From: an uncultured Erysipelotrichaceae bacterium | GTDB lineage: Bacteria > Bacillota_I > Bacilli_A > RFN20 > CAG-826 | Length of the DNA stretch: 38,715 bases | Assembly: GCA_946183085.1 (NCBI GenBank) | Contig: CAMGZU010000006.1 | Span: 1-38,715 of the forward strand | Direction of reading: 5' to 3' | Part shown: in pieces, positions 22,212 to 29,604 of the stretch | How the letters are laid out: each line of letters begins with the position of its first letter | How positions within the stretch are numbered: position 1 is the stretch's first letter | Position numbers and translations under genes: made by a program | Notes under the pieces: model-generated | Database searches by the model: none | What the model saw: the letters and a program-made list of their open reading frames with translations, nothing else | Told to the model about the DNA's origin: nothing

Positions 22212-24944
22212 TTAATCCCTCTTGAGGGCGCCGACGGCGATCTTGATGCCACGCTTGATGGTGTGGCCGACGGCCTTGCCAAGGAGCGAGTCGAACGAGG
22301 TCGCGTAGATGCCGGTCTTCTTGACCAAGTGGGCCGCGTCGAATTCGCACTTGATGACGCATTGCCCGCAGCCGACGCAGAGATTCGGGTCGACGACGGC
22401 CTTGCCGCAAGACAAGCAGCGGGCCGCCTCTTTGCGGATCTGCTCTTCGGTCAAGATGCCGCGGTTGTCGTGATAGGACTTCGTGTCCACGGGGCCGACG
22501 GCTGGGATCTGGCGCGGCGCTTTGTCAAAGCCGTCGAGCTCGATGTTGTCGAGGTTGATGGCCTGGTATTCGCGGCGGTCGCGGCCCGCATCCAAGAGCT
22601 GGCCAGGGTTGACGTAGCGGTGGAGGGAGACGGCCGCGGCTTTGCCATTGGCGATCGCGTCGATCGCAAAGCGGGCGCCATGGAAGCAGTCGCCGCCCAC
22701 GAAGATGTCGGGTTCGGTGGTCTGCAAGGTGAAGGGGTCGGCAAGGACGGTATGGCGCGGCGAGAGCTGGACGTTGGTCCCTTCGAAGAGCTTGCCATAA
22801 TCGAAGGCCTGGCCGATGGCGAGGAGGATCGATTTGGCTTCGGCTTCTTCGACGATGGATTCGTCAAAGCTCGGGTTGAAGCGTCCGTCTTTGTCCTTGA
22901 CGGAGGTGCATTTGCGGAACTTGATGCCTTTTAAGACCTTGTCCTCGATGACGAGTTCTTTCGGGCCCCAGGAATTGTGGATGACGATGCCTTCTTCTTC
23001 GGCTTCGGCGAGTTCTTCTTTGGCCGAAGGCATCTCCTCGCGGGACTCCAAGCAATAGAGGTCGACTTTTTCGGCGCCTTGGCGGAGGGCGGTTCTCGCC
23101 ACGTCCATCGCGACGTTGCCACCGCCGATGACGACGACCTTGCCCGAGAGCTTCTTGCCCTTGCCGAGGTTGACGTCGCGGAGGAAGTCGATGCCGCCGA
23201 GGATCTCGGGGTGGTCTTCGCCTTCTAAGCCAAGCTTACGGGAGAGCTGGGCGCCGATGGCGACGAAGAAGCCTTTATAGCCTTGCTTGCGGAGTTCGGG
23301 GATCGTGACGTCTTTGCCGACCTCGCAGCCGGTTTTGAATTTGACGCCCATCTCCTTGATGATCTCGATCTCGGCGTTGACGACATCCTTCTCCAAACGG
23401 AAGGAGGGGATGCCTAAGGTCATCATGCCGCCGAGCTTGTCTTCTTTTTCGAAAACGGTGATGTCATAGCCATCTTGCGCGAGGTAATAAGCGCAGGATA
23501 AGCCCGCAGGACCCGCGCCGATGATCGCGATTTTCTTATCGTGATAGTCGTGGCGTTTCCAGGGGAGGAAGCGTCCCTCGGGTTTGAGTTCCTGCTCGGC
23601 GATGAACTTCTTGATGTCATCGATCGCGACCGCCTGGTCGACGGAAGCGCGGGTGCAGTGAAGCTCGCAAGGATGGTTGCAGATGCGGCCGCAGACCGCG
23701 GGGAAGGGGTTCTCGTGCTTGATGAGGGCGAGCGCTTCTTTGTAGCGGCCTTCGCCCGCCATCTTGATGTAGCCTTGGATGGCGATGTGGGCGGGGCAGG
23801 CGGTCTTACAGGGCGCGGTGCCGGTTTCGGGAACGACGTTCTGGCGGTTGAAGCGGTAGTCCGGGTTGCGTTTGGCGACGCGGATGGTGTGGGAGCCAAG
23901 GGCCTTGTTGAAGGCGATTTTGGTCTTTTTCTTCTCGTCGAGCTTCACGCCCAAACGGACGGCGTTGACGGGGCAGTATTCGACGCATTTGCCGCACGCC
24001 ACGCAGTTGGCGGCGGTGATTTCGCAGCGGTAGTTGCTAGCGACCGCGTCGTTGGTTTTGAATTCCTCAACCGGGCGGAGGCCAAAGCAAGCGCAGCCGC
24101 AGCAGTCGCAGATCGCGGTGGTGTTGCCGTCTTTGATGCTCTCGATGTTCGGGATGCAGTGCATGAGGCCTTCTTCTTCGCAGTTATGCATGATCTCCTC
24201 AAGCTCTTTGCGGGAGATCTCACGGTCTTTGCCCGTGCGGACGAAGTATTTCGCGGCTTTGCCTAACTTGATGCAGCGATCGTTGGCCAAGTGGCCGCAT
24301 CCTTCGCCCATCGTGGTGCGGGAAGCGCGGCAAGAGCAGGTGCCGACGGAATAGTAGTCGTATTTGTCGAGATAATAGGAAAGCGTGTCACGGGGATCCG
24401 GTTTTTCGCCTTTGGGGAGGGCGCGTTCGATCGGGATGACCCTCATGAGGCCATAGCCATCCGGGATCATCGGGCCCATCGTCTTCAAGCGGTCATGGGT
24501 GTACTGGTTGAAGGCGCGGCGGATTTCCGGGTGTTCGGCGGCGTTGGGCGAGACGACCATGATCTCGAGCAAGCCCGGCGCGAAGATCGGGCAGAAATAC
24601 TCGTAATGGTCATCCTCTTCGAAATAGTCGACGCGAAGGGTGCCCAAATAGCCGAGGTGGTCACCGACCTCGTGGATCTTCTTGATGTCCCAGCCAAGCT
24701 TCTTGGCGAGATAGGCGTCGGTGCGGATCTTGCGGAGACCCATCGCGAGGATGAAGTCGCATTCTTCGTCGGAGACCGAGCCCGCCAAGGAATAGTATTC
24801 CGGGGCGTTGGCGTCGATCTTGTTCATCATGCCCGAGGGGCCGCCGATCATCTTGGCGACTTTGACGATTTTGGGGCGGAGGGGCTTGTCGCCGTCAGCG
24901 ACGGGCTTGCCTTGCCAAAGGATTGGTTTCTGTTCTTGAGCCAT
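22212..24944 (-). CDS. Multi-cluster Fe-S / FAD NAD(P)-dependent oxidoreductase (GltD-like)
   Basis: The 910-residue protein is built from several redox modules. Residues 1-305 form an N-terminal domain with many cysteines (GTCSCR 201-206, Cys216, Cys224, ICDCCGCACFG 278-288). Residues 310-330 form a [4Fe-4S] ferredoxin motif (NCVACGKCVEYCP). Residues 375-770 are glutamate-synthase-small-subunit-like: a cysteine region (CKTACP, then Cys418/422/426/430), an FAD motif GAGPAGL (477-483) and an NAD(P) motif GGGNVAMD (607-614). A final ferredoxin-like part holds Cys843/846 and Cys856/859/862/866. It should move electrons between NAD(P)H, FAD and ferredoxin-type clusters. The operon position points to supplying reductant for the double-bond oxidoreductase upstream. 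The exact acceptor is inferred. An SD (AAGGAG) precedes the ATG. Confidence 0.85.
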   Translation of the reverse strand: MAQEQKPILWQGKPVADGDKPLRPKIVKVAKMIGGPSGMMNKIDANAPEYYSLAGSVSDEECDFILAMGLRKIRTDAYLAKKLGWDIKKIHEVGDHLGYLGTLRVDYFEEDDHYEYFCPIFAPGLLEIMVVSPNAAEHPEIRRAFNQYTHDRLKTMGPMIPDGYGLMRVIPIERALPKGEKPDPRDTLSYYLDKYDYYSVGTCSCRASRTTMGEGCGHLANDRCIKLGKAAKYFVRTGKDREISRKELEEIMHNCEEEGLMHCIPNIESIKDGNTTAICDCCGCACFGLRPVEEFKTNDAVASNYRCEITAANCVACGKCVEYCPVNAVRLGVKLDEKKKTKIAFNKALGSHTIRVAKRNPDYRFNRQNVVPETGTAPCKTACPAHIAIQGYIKMAGEGRYKEALALIKHENPFPAVCGRICNHPCELHCTRASVDQAVAIDDIKKFIAEQELKPEGRFLPWKRHDYHDKKIAIIGAGPAGLSCAYYLAQDGYDITVFEKEDKLGGMMTLGIPSFRLEKDVVNAEIEIIKEMGVKFKTGCEVGKDVTIPELRKQGYKGFFVAIGAQLSRKLGLEGEDHPEILGGIDFLRDVNLGKGKKLSGKVVVIGGGNVAMDVARTALRQGAEKVDLYCLESREEMPSAKEELAEAEEEGIVIHNSWGPKELVIEDKVLKGIKFRKCTSVKDKDGRFNPSFDESIVEEAEAKSILLAIGQAFDYGKLFEGTNVQLSPRHTVLADPFTLQTTEPDIFVGGDCFHGARFAIDAIANGKAAAVSLHRYVNPGQLLDAGRDRREYQAINLDNIELDGFDKAPRQIPAVGPVDTKSYHDNRGILTEEQIRKEAARCLSCGKAVVDPNLCVGCGQCVIKCEFDAAHLVKKTGIYATSFDSLLGKAVGHTIKRGIKIAVGALKRD

Positions 24945-24955
24945 AATGGTTCTCC

Positions 24956-25231
24956 TTATTTGTCATAGACCAAGGTGAGTTTGGTCCCCGAGATGGTGAG
25001 GTAGAGGGCGAAGCTCGCACCGCCGGTGGCGAAATACGAGTTCGAGCGGTAAAGGCGGCCATCCGCGCCTTCGATTTGGACTTGGATGGCGTGCTCGCCC
25101 TTGCTGATGGGGTAGGACTTTTTGCTTTCTTCGGCCTTGAGTTCGCCGATCGGCCTTTCGTCGGCTAAGACTTTGCAGGCCACGGGCTGTCCTAAGGGGC
25201 TTTCTTTGCGTTCGATGGTAACAGTTCTCAT
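24956..25231 (-). CDS. Small beta-rich protein of unknown function
   Basis: The 91-residue protein has an AAGGAG SD and sits between two redox genes of the operon (11 bases from the next, 13 from the previous). Alternating hydrophobic residues and turns (ISKGEHAIQVQIEGADGRLY, then FALYLTISGTKLTLVYDK) suggest a small beta-sandwich, loosely PEGA-like. There are no conserved histidines, only one cysteine (Cys19) and no signal peptide, so it is unlikely to be an electron carrier. It may be an assembly or binding subunit of the neighbouring oxidoreductases. Confidence 0.7.
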   Translation of the reverse strand: MRTVTIERKESPLGQPVACKVLADERPIGELKAEESKKSYPISKGEHAIQVQIEGADGRLYRSNSYFATGGASFALYLTISGTKLTLVYDK

Positions 25232-25244
25232 CTATGTCTCCTTT

Positions 25245-26429
25245 TTATTCGGCGATGGGGAGGCGGACGGTCAAGTCCGAGAGCGGATAGGTCGAGCAGG
25301 CGTGGAAGTAGCCGAAGTCCTTATCCGCGGCGCGCCTGCCATCGTTATTGGGGCAGACGAAGGTCTCGCCCTCTAAGACGCGGCAGCGGCAGAAGCCACA
25401 GGCGCCCGAGCGGCAGGAGTTGTGGAGGGCGATGCCATGCCGTTCCAAGGCGACGAGGATCGATTCGCTCGCTTTGGCGGGGATGGTTTCCTTATGCACG
25501 CCCATCACAACCGTGAGCTGATAGGTCTTATCGGCCTTCTCTTTCGGGAAGCCTTCGAACTTGGTGATGTCCCTGGCCTGGCCGAAGACCTCGAAGCGGA
25601 TCCTCCTGGCCGGCACCTTGAGTTTCTTGAGCTCGGCATGGAGGAATTCGTACATCACCTGCGGGCCGCAGATGAAGTAGGTGGTGTCTTTCGCGGAATA
25701 CTTCTTGATGAGTTCGGCGGTCAAGAAGCCTTTTTCGCCCTTCCAGCCGGGGTTCTCGCCCGAGAGGACGTGGACGACTTTGACTTTGTCGCACACGCAG
25801 GCTTCGAGCTCATCCTTCAAGATGATGTCTTTCTCGCTCACCGAGCCATAAAGGATGGTGAGGTTGACATCGAGCTTGCCGGCTTTGATCTGCTTGGCCA
25901 TCGAGAGGAAGGGGGTGATGCCGCTTCCGCCCGCCAAGCAAACGACGTCATGGGCGTCGCGGATGAGATCGATGTGGAATTCGCCTAAGCCGACTTCCGC
26001 CAAGAATTTGTCGCCGACCTTGGCTTTCTCATATAGATAATCGCAGAAGAAGCCATCGCCCTTGCTCTTGCGGACGGTGATCTCAACGAAGGGATCTTTG
26101 CCGCGGGTATCTTCCGGCGAGGAAGAGATGGAATAAGGGCGGGTGATGAGGGAATCACCGATCTTGGTTTGGAGGGTTAGGAATTGCCCGGCGTAGAAAT
26201 AAGGGAAATGACCAGTCGAAGAAGAGAAACGGAGGGTGCGTGCCGTGGGGGATGCGTCCCTTTTCTCTATCAGAGTCACTTCGAAGCGGCCGGGGTGAAG
26301 AAGCCTTGCGACTTCGCCAATCGGATCACGGGTCACGACTTCTTTGGAAGCGTTCTCCCAACTCTTTTGACGGGCTTTGGTGACGCGGGAAGCGCCTCCA
26401 ACGTCCTTGAGGAATCCTTTTACTTTCAT
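25245..26429 (-). CDS. Ferredoxin-NAD(P) reductase-type flavoprotein with C-terminal [2Fe-2S] domain
   Basis: This is an electron-transfer enzyme of the phthalate-dioxygenase-reductase / Hcp-reductase type. Residues 1-45 are a short extension. Residues 46-155 are the FAD domain with RPYSISSSP (97-105). Residues 160-290 are the NAD(P) domain with GGSGITPFLSM (167-177) and ICGP (253-256). Residues 303-394 are a plant-type ferredoxin with Cys339, Cys344, Cys347 and Cys378 (SCRSGACGFCRC). It would take electrons from NAD(P)H and pass them singly through the cluster. Its start abuts the stop of the CrtI-like gene upstream, so the two are co-translated, which makes that oxidoreductase its likely partner. 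Confidence 0.9.
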   Translation of the reverse strand: MKVKGFLKDVGGASRVTKARQKSWENASKEVVTRDPIGEVARLLHPGRFEVTLIEKRDASPTARTLRFSSSTGHFPYFYAGQFLTLQTKIGDSLITRPYSISSSPEDTRGKDPFVEITVRKSKGDGFFCDYLYEKAKVGDKFLAEVGLGEFHIDLIRDAHDVVCLAGGSGITPFLSMAKQIKAGKLDVNLTILYGSVSEKDIILKDELEACVCDKVKVVHVLSGENPGWKGEKGFLTAELIKKYSAKDTTYFICGPQVMYEFLHAELKKLKVPARRIRFEVFGQARDITKFEGFPKEKADKTYQLTVVMGVHKETIPAKASESILVALERHGIALHNSCRSGACGFCRCRVLEGETFVCPNNDGRRAADKDFGYFHACSTYPLSDLTVRLPIAE

Positions 26430-27998
26430 TTATTTGCCCTCCTTTTCTTCCATAAATTCGAGAATGGTCTTCGCGGCTTTGCGGCCATTGGTGACCTGAG
26501 GCGACATGCCATCTCCGGAAATCGCGTGGGCACCGGCGAAGGCCAAGCCCCAAATGTAATTTTCCTTTTCGCCCATCTGGAGTCGGGCGACGATGTGGTC
26601 GTCCATCGTGTGGCGGTAGCCATAAATCGAGCCATTCCACGCGCCAGTATAGTGCGCGATGGTGCACGGAGCTTCGATCACGATTTCCTTGATGTGCTTT
26701 TTCAAATCAACGCCAAGGCGCTTGGACTCCATCTCGATGAAGTATTCGGCGTTCTTGCGTTTCATCTCGTCGTAATTCTCTTCGGTAACCCCGAACCAGG
26801 CTTTTGGCTGAGGAAGCGCGGTAATCGAATAGATGCAAGAGCCTTTCGGCGTCGCGTTGGGGTTGGCGATGTTGGTGCAGATGGAAGTGATGTATTTCCA
26901 AGGGCCCTCGGTCGCGTAATTCTCCCAAATCTTGTCGGTATCGAGGCCTTCCGGTGCATAGAAGGTCGAATAATCTTTGATGCCAAGGTTCTCGGCGTCG
27001 TCATCCAAAAGGAGGACAACCGAGAAGCAGGTGACGCCGACATCTTTGGCGTTAACGAATTGGATCGCGCCCTCGGGGACTTCGCTCTTAGGCTCGATCA
27101 TTTTGCTATAAGCGGTGTTGGGATAGGCGGAGCAAATGACATAATCGGCTTTGATTTCTTCGCCCATTGCCGTACGGACGCCGGTGACTTTGCCATCTTT
27201 GACGAGGATTTTATCAACGCGCTGCCCATATTCGATCTGCGCGCCCATTTCTTCGGCACGCATCGCCATCTTTAAGCCCATCTCATGGGAGAATTTGGCG
27301 GGGACATAAGAACCATAGCCAAGATAATCCGCCATAAGGACGGCATAGATGGTGAAGGGGAGTTCGCTTAAGGGCGAACCAACGTAAATCCAATACGCGG
27401 AGAGGGCATCCAAAGCTTTTTGCGGGAGATGGAAGGTATCGAGAACCTCTTTCGCGCTATAGCCGGCGGTCTTGACGAAGTCGCCATGCTTTAAGAGCAT
27501 CATCACCTTGCTCATGGGATGGATGGAGAGTTCGTTGACGGAGTTATAAACGCGGTTGCAGAGATTAAGGAGGTCAAGAACCTTTTTGTAGACGGAGCCG
27601 TCTTTGTCATCGCAGGCATCTGCGATCTCTTTGGCGGGCGTTTCGAAATTGCCATGGTCGCCTGGGTGGACCAAGACATTAAGTCCCGGCTCGACGAGAC
27701 GGAAGGCTTCGGGAACGCGGAGCCACTCGATGTCAACGCCCATTTCGTCGAAGAATTTGCGGATCTTCAAAGGGCATTCTGGCGTGCCAATGGACATCAT
27801 TTCGTGAAGGGTGGCTTCGATTTCGGTGCCACCGCGGACAAACGAAGTCGCAACGCCGCCAGGCAGGTTGTGTTGTTCGAGAACAAGGACTTTTTTGCCT
27901 TTGTTTGCGAGCGTCAAAGCGGAGGCTAGACCTGCTAAGGCCCCGCCGATGATGACGACATCATAATGGTCGTCGAAGTACTTTTTCCTTTGAGCCAT
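26430..27998 (-). CDS. CrtI/retinol-saturase-like FAD oxidoreductase, probable fatty-acid double-bond reductase
   Basis: The 522-residue product begins with the FAD/NAD(P) Rossmann motif (VVIIGGALAGLASALTLANKG, about 14-34), followed by LEQHNLPGG. This arrangement, the length and the C-terminal motif (IWGLAFAGAHAISGDGMSPQVTNGRKAA) fit the phytoene desaturase / all-trans-retinol 13,14-reductase superfamily. Members introduce or remove C=C bonds in long hydrophobic chains. I start it at 27998, where AAAGGA lies 6 bases upstream; a TTG further up is rejected. The neighbours (PAI-like isomerase before it, NAD(P)H-[2Fe-2S] reductase after it) suggest that it saturates a conjugated fatty acid made by the isomerase. 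That substrate is inference. Confidence 0.8.
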   Translation of the reverse strand: MAQRKKYFDDHYDVVIIGGALAGLASALTLANKGKKVLVLEQHNLPGGVATSFVRGGTEIEATLHEMMSIGTPECPLKIRKFFDEMGVDIEWLRVPEAFRLVEPGLNVLVHPGDHGNFETPAKEIADACDDKDGSVYKKVLDLLNLCNRVYNSVNELSIHPMSKVMMLLKHGDFVKTAGYSAKEVLDTFHLPQKALDALSAYWIYVGSPLSELPFTIYAVLMADYLGYGSYVPAKFSHEMGLKMAMRAEEMGAQIEYGQRVDKILVKDGKVTGVRTAMGEEIKADYVICSAYPNTAYSKMIEPKSEVPEGAIQFVNAKDVGVTCFSVVLLLDDDAENLGIKDYSTFYAPEGLDTDKIWENYATEGPWKYITSICTNIANPNATPKGSCIYSITALPQPKAWFGVTEENYDEMKRKNAEYFIEMESKRLGVDLKKHIKEIVIEAPCTIAHYTGAWNGSIYGYRHTMDDHIVARLQMGEKENYIWGLAFAGAHAISGDGMSPQVTNGRKAAKTILEFMEEKEGK

Positions 27999-28019
27999 AT
28001 TGGTTCCTTTCAAGCGAAG

Positions 28020-28048
28020 AAAGGGGACAGTTTTGGGCTGCCCCCTTT
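28020..28048. promoter_or_regulatory. Intercistronic hairpin after the PAI-like gene
   Basis: AAAGGGGACAG (28020-28030) pairs with CTGCCCCCTTT (28038-28048), giving a strong stem between the first and second genes of the operon. On the minus strand it is followed by TTTCTTCGC, a weak U-tract. It may act as a partial terminator or as an mRNA-stabilising end, making the isomerase more abundant than the reductases. Confidence 0.6.
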
Positions 28049-28064
28049 GATGAGGTAACGAAGA

Positions 28065-29495
28065 TTAGAAGAATCTCTCGACTAAGTCGTGCGAATATTC
28101 GCAGGTTTCGTCCATGTCGCCGAAGCTCATGATCTCGCCAGCGTAGAAGGTGTTGTTCTCACCCTGCATCGCCTCGACCTTTTCGTACCAACCCGCGGCA
28201 TAGTCTTCGGGGAAGACGTGCGGGAAGTAATACCAACGGCCATCATAGATGACGTTGTCTTTGCCATCTTTTTGCTCCGCCGGAGCGCCGAAGCCTTTGA
28301 CGTCCTCCATGACGAGCTTTTGGGCTTCTTCATAGGGAACTTCGGGGCGGGCTTTGTATTCTTCAAGGCTCTCTTTGCCGATGTCGCGGTGCTTACGGAG
28401 GGTGTAGGTGACGATCGGCTGGTTGGGTTCATCGACCCAGCGGCGATAGTAGACCATGCAGTGGCCAAGGCGATCCGGCTCCATGTTCCTCATGATGTAG
28501 TAGGAGACGTCCGGATACTTGCCCTTCTCGACGATGTAGGCGCGAGTGTCATAACGCTCGAAGTCGATCTTGGAGAAGAGTTCGCGCTCTTTGTCGGTGA
28601 CGTCGAGGTAGGAGTCGAGGCCTTGGGCGATCGGGTTCTCGATGGTGCCGCACTGGAGCGGGGCGGTGATGATGAGTTTGTCGAAGACCTCTTCTTTGCC
28701 GTTGACGGTGATGGTGACTTTCTTGCCATCGCGGACGATCTTCTCAATCTTGGAATTGAGGAGGGCCGGGTGGGCGATCTTCTTGTTGAGGGCCTCGTAG
28801 ATGGACTGGGTGCCATCTTTCCAGGTCCAGAGGTTGACGTTGACGAAGTTCATCATCGTCTGGAAGTCGAGGTATTTGAGGACATAGGCGGCCGGGATTT
28901 CATCGAAATAGCCATAGCCGAACGAGGTGAACGGGCCAATCCAGATCTCGGTGACGAGGGGGACGCCGTTGATTTCGCAGAATTTGTTGAACGGAAGGGC
29001 GAGGTCCTTGAGGTTCGGGTTGACGCCTTTGACGGGCTCACGTCCCGGGGTGACCGCGAAGCCTTCGTAACGGCCTTCGGAGACGCCGAGGTGGCCGCAG
29101 ATGTCATAGCCTTTGTACTTGGTTTCAAGCAAGCGGCCCATCTTCTTGACCTGGCTCTTCAATTTGAGGAGGTGGGGGATGCGGGTGAGCTTCTTGTCGA
29201 AACGGTGATCGATGCTGCCATCGAGGTTCTTGTAGGCACGGTTGAGTTTCGGGCCGTCATGGGTGACGCCGGCGAATTCTTCGATGTCGTGAACCGCATA
29301 GTAGGAGGGAACACCCATGATGGCGCCCATTTCGTAGCGCTTGCCATCATGAACCGGAGAGTGGCATTTGCCGCCCACGTGGTCGGTTTTTTCATAAACC
29401 ACGTAATTCTTGTATCCCTTTTTCTCGAGATACATCGCTGCCGATAAACCGGCAGGTCCACCGCCGATGATGGCGATTCTGGTCTTTTTGTCCAT
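28065..29495 (-). CDS. Polyunsaturated fatty acid isomerase (PAI-like, linoleate to conjugated linoleate)
   Basis: The 476-residue flavoprotein strongly resembles the Propionibacterium acnes polyunsaturated fatty acid isomerase, which turns linoleate into trans-10,cis-12 conjugated linoleate using FAD as an internal hydride shuttle. Shared blocks, as I recall that protein, include IAIIGGGPAGL (FAD motif, 7-17), TDHVGGKCHSP (37-47), RYEMGAIMGVPSY, PAAYVLKYLDF, LWTWKDGTQ, WYYFPHV and NTFYAGEIMSFG near the C-terminus. It is somewhat longer than the P. acnes enzyme (about 424 residues). AAGGAG lies before the ATG. It is first in the operon, behind a promoter overlapped by a cre site. The exact double-bond product cannot be told from the sequence. 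Confidence 0.88.
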   Translation of the reverse strand: MDKKTRIAIIGGGPAGLSAAMYLEKKGYKNYVVYEKTDHVGGKCHSPVHDGKRYEMGAIMGVPSYYAVHDIEEFAGVTHDGPKLNRAYKNLDGSIDHRFDKKLTRIPHLLKLKSQVKKMGRLLETKYKGYDICGHLGVSEGRYEGFAVTPGREPVKGVNPNLKDLALPFNKFCEINGVPLVTEIWIGPFTSFGYGYFDEIPAAYVLKYLDFQTMMNFVNVNLWTWKDGTQSIYEALNKKIAHPALLNSKIEKIVRDGKKVTITVNGKEEVFDKLIITAPLQCGTIENPIAQGLDSYLDVTDKERELFSKIDFERYDTRAYIVEKGKYPDVSYYIMRNMEPDRLGHCMVYYRRWVDEPNQPIVTYTLRKHRDIGKESLEEYKARPEVPYEEAQKLVMEDVKGFGAPAEQKDGKDNVIYDGRWYYFPHVFPEDYAAGWYEKVEAMQGENNTFYAGEIMSFGDMDETCEYSHDLVERFF

Positions 29496-29522
29496 TTATT
29501 TCTCCTTATGGATTTCGACGTA

Positions 29523-29551
29523 ATTGTATGCGTGTATGAAAGCGCTTGCAA
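29523..29551 (-). promoter_or_regulatory. Promoter of the PUFA isomerase/reductase operon
   Basis: On the minus strand TTGCAA (29551-29546), exactly 17 bases, then TACAAT (29528-29523), 28 bases before the ATG at 29495. It is the best vegetative promoter in the window. The cre-like site lies over the -35 box and spacer. Confidence 0.75.
29537..29550. promoter_or_regulatory. cre-like (CcpA/LacI-type) operator
   Basis: TGAAAGCGCTTGCA matches the catabolite-responsive element consensus TGWAARCGYTWNCW at every position. It is nearly palindromic and lies between the divergent isomerase and acyl-ACP synthetase operons, covering the -35 region of the former. Repression in the presence of preferred sugars is expected for the minus-strand promoter. 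Another LacI-family repressor could use the same site. Confidence 0.7.
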
Positions 29552-29604
29552 TGCGATTCAATCGGTATTTCGGTAATAATTATGTGATTTAATTAATTGG
29601 GTTT

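Noticed and set aside
21765-22934. A 389-codon plus-strand frame opposite hypA and the Fe-S flavoprotein gene
   Set aside because: It overlaps two well supported genes and a terminator, and its translation shows no recognisable domain.
21867-24944. Calling this operon a hydrogenase or glutamate synthase operon
   Set aside because: There is no hydrogenase subunit and no GltB partner. The linked isomerase and CrtI-like genes give a better context.
28089-29447. A 452-codon open frame on the plus strand opposite the isomerase gene
   Set aside because: It is a shadow of the high-GC third-position pattern of the real gene. It has no SD and gives a low-complexity Asp/Val/Gly-rich product without motifs.
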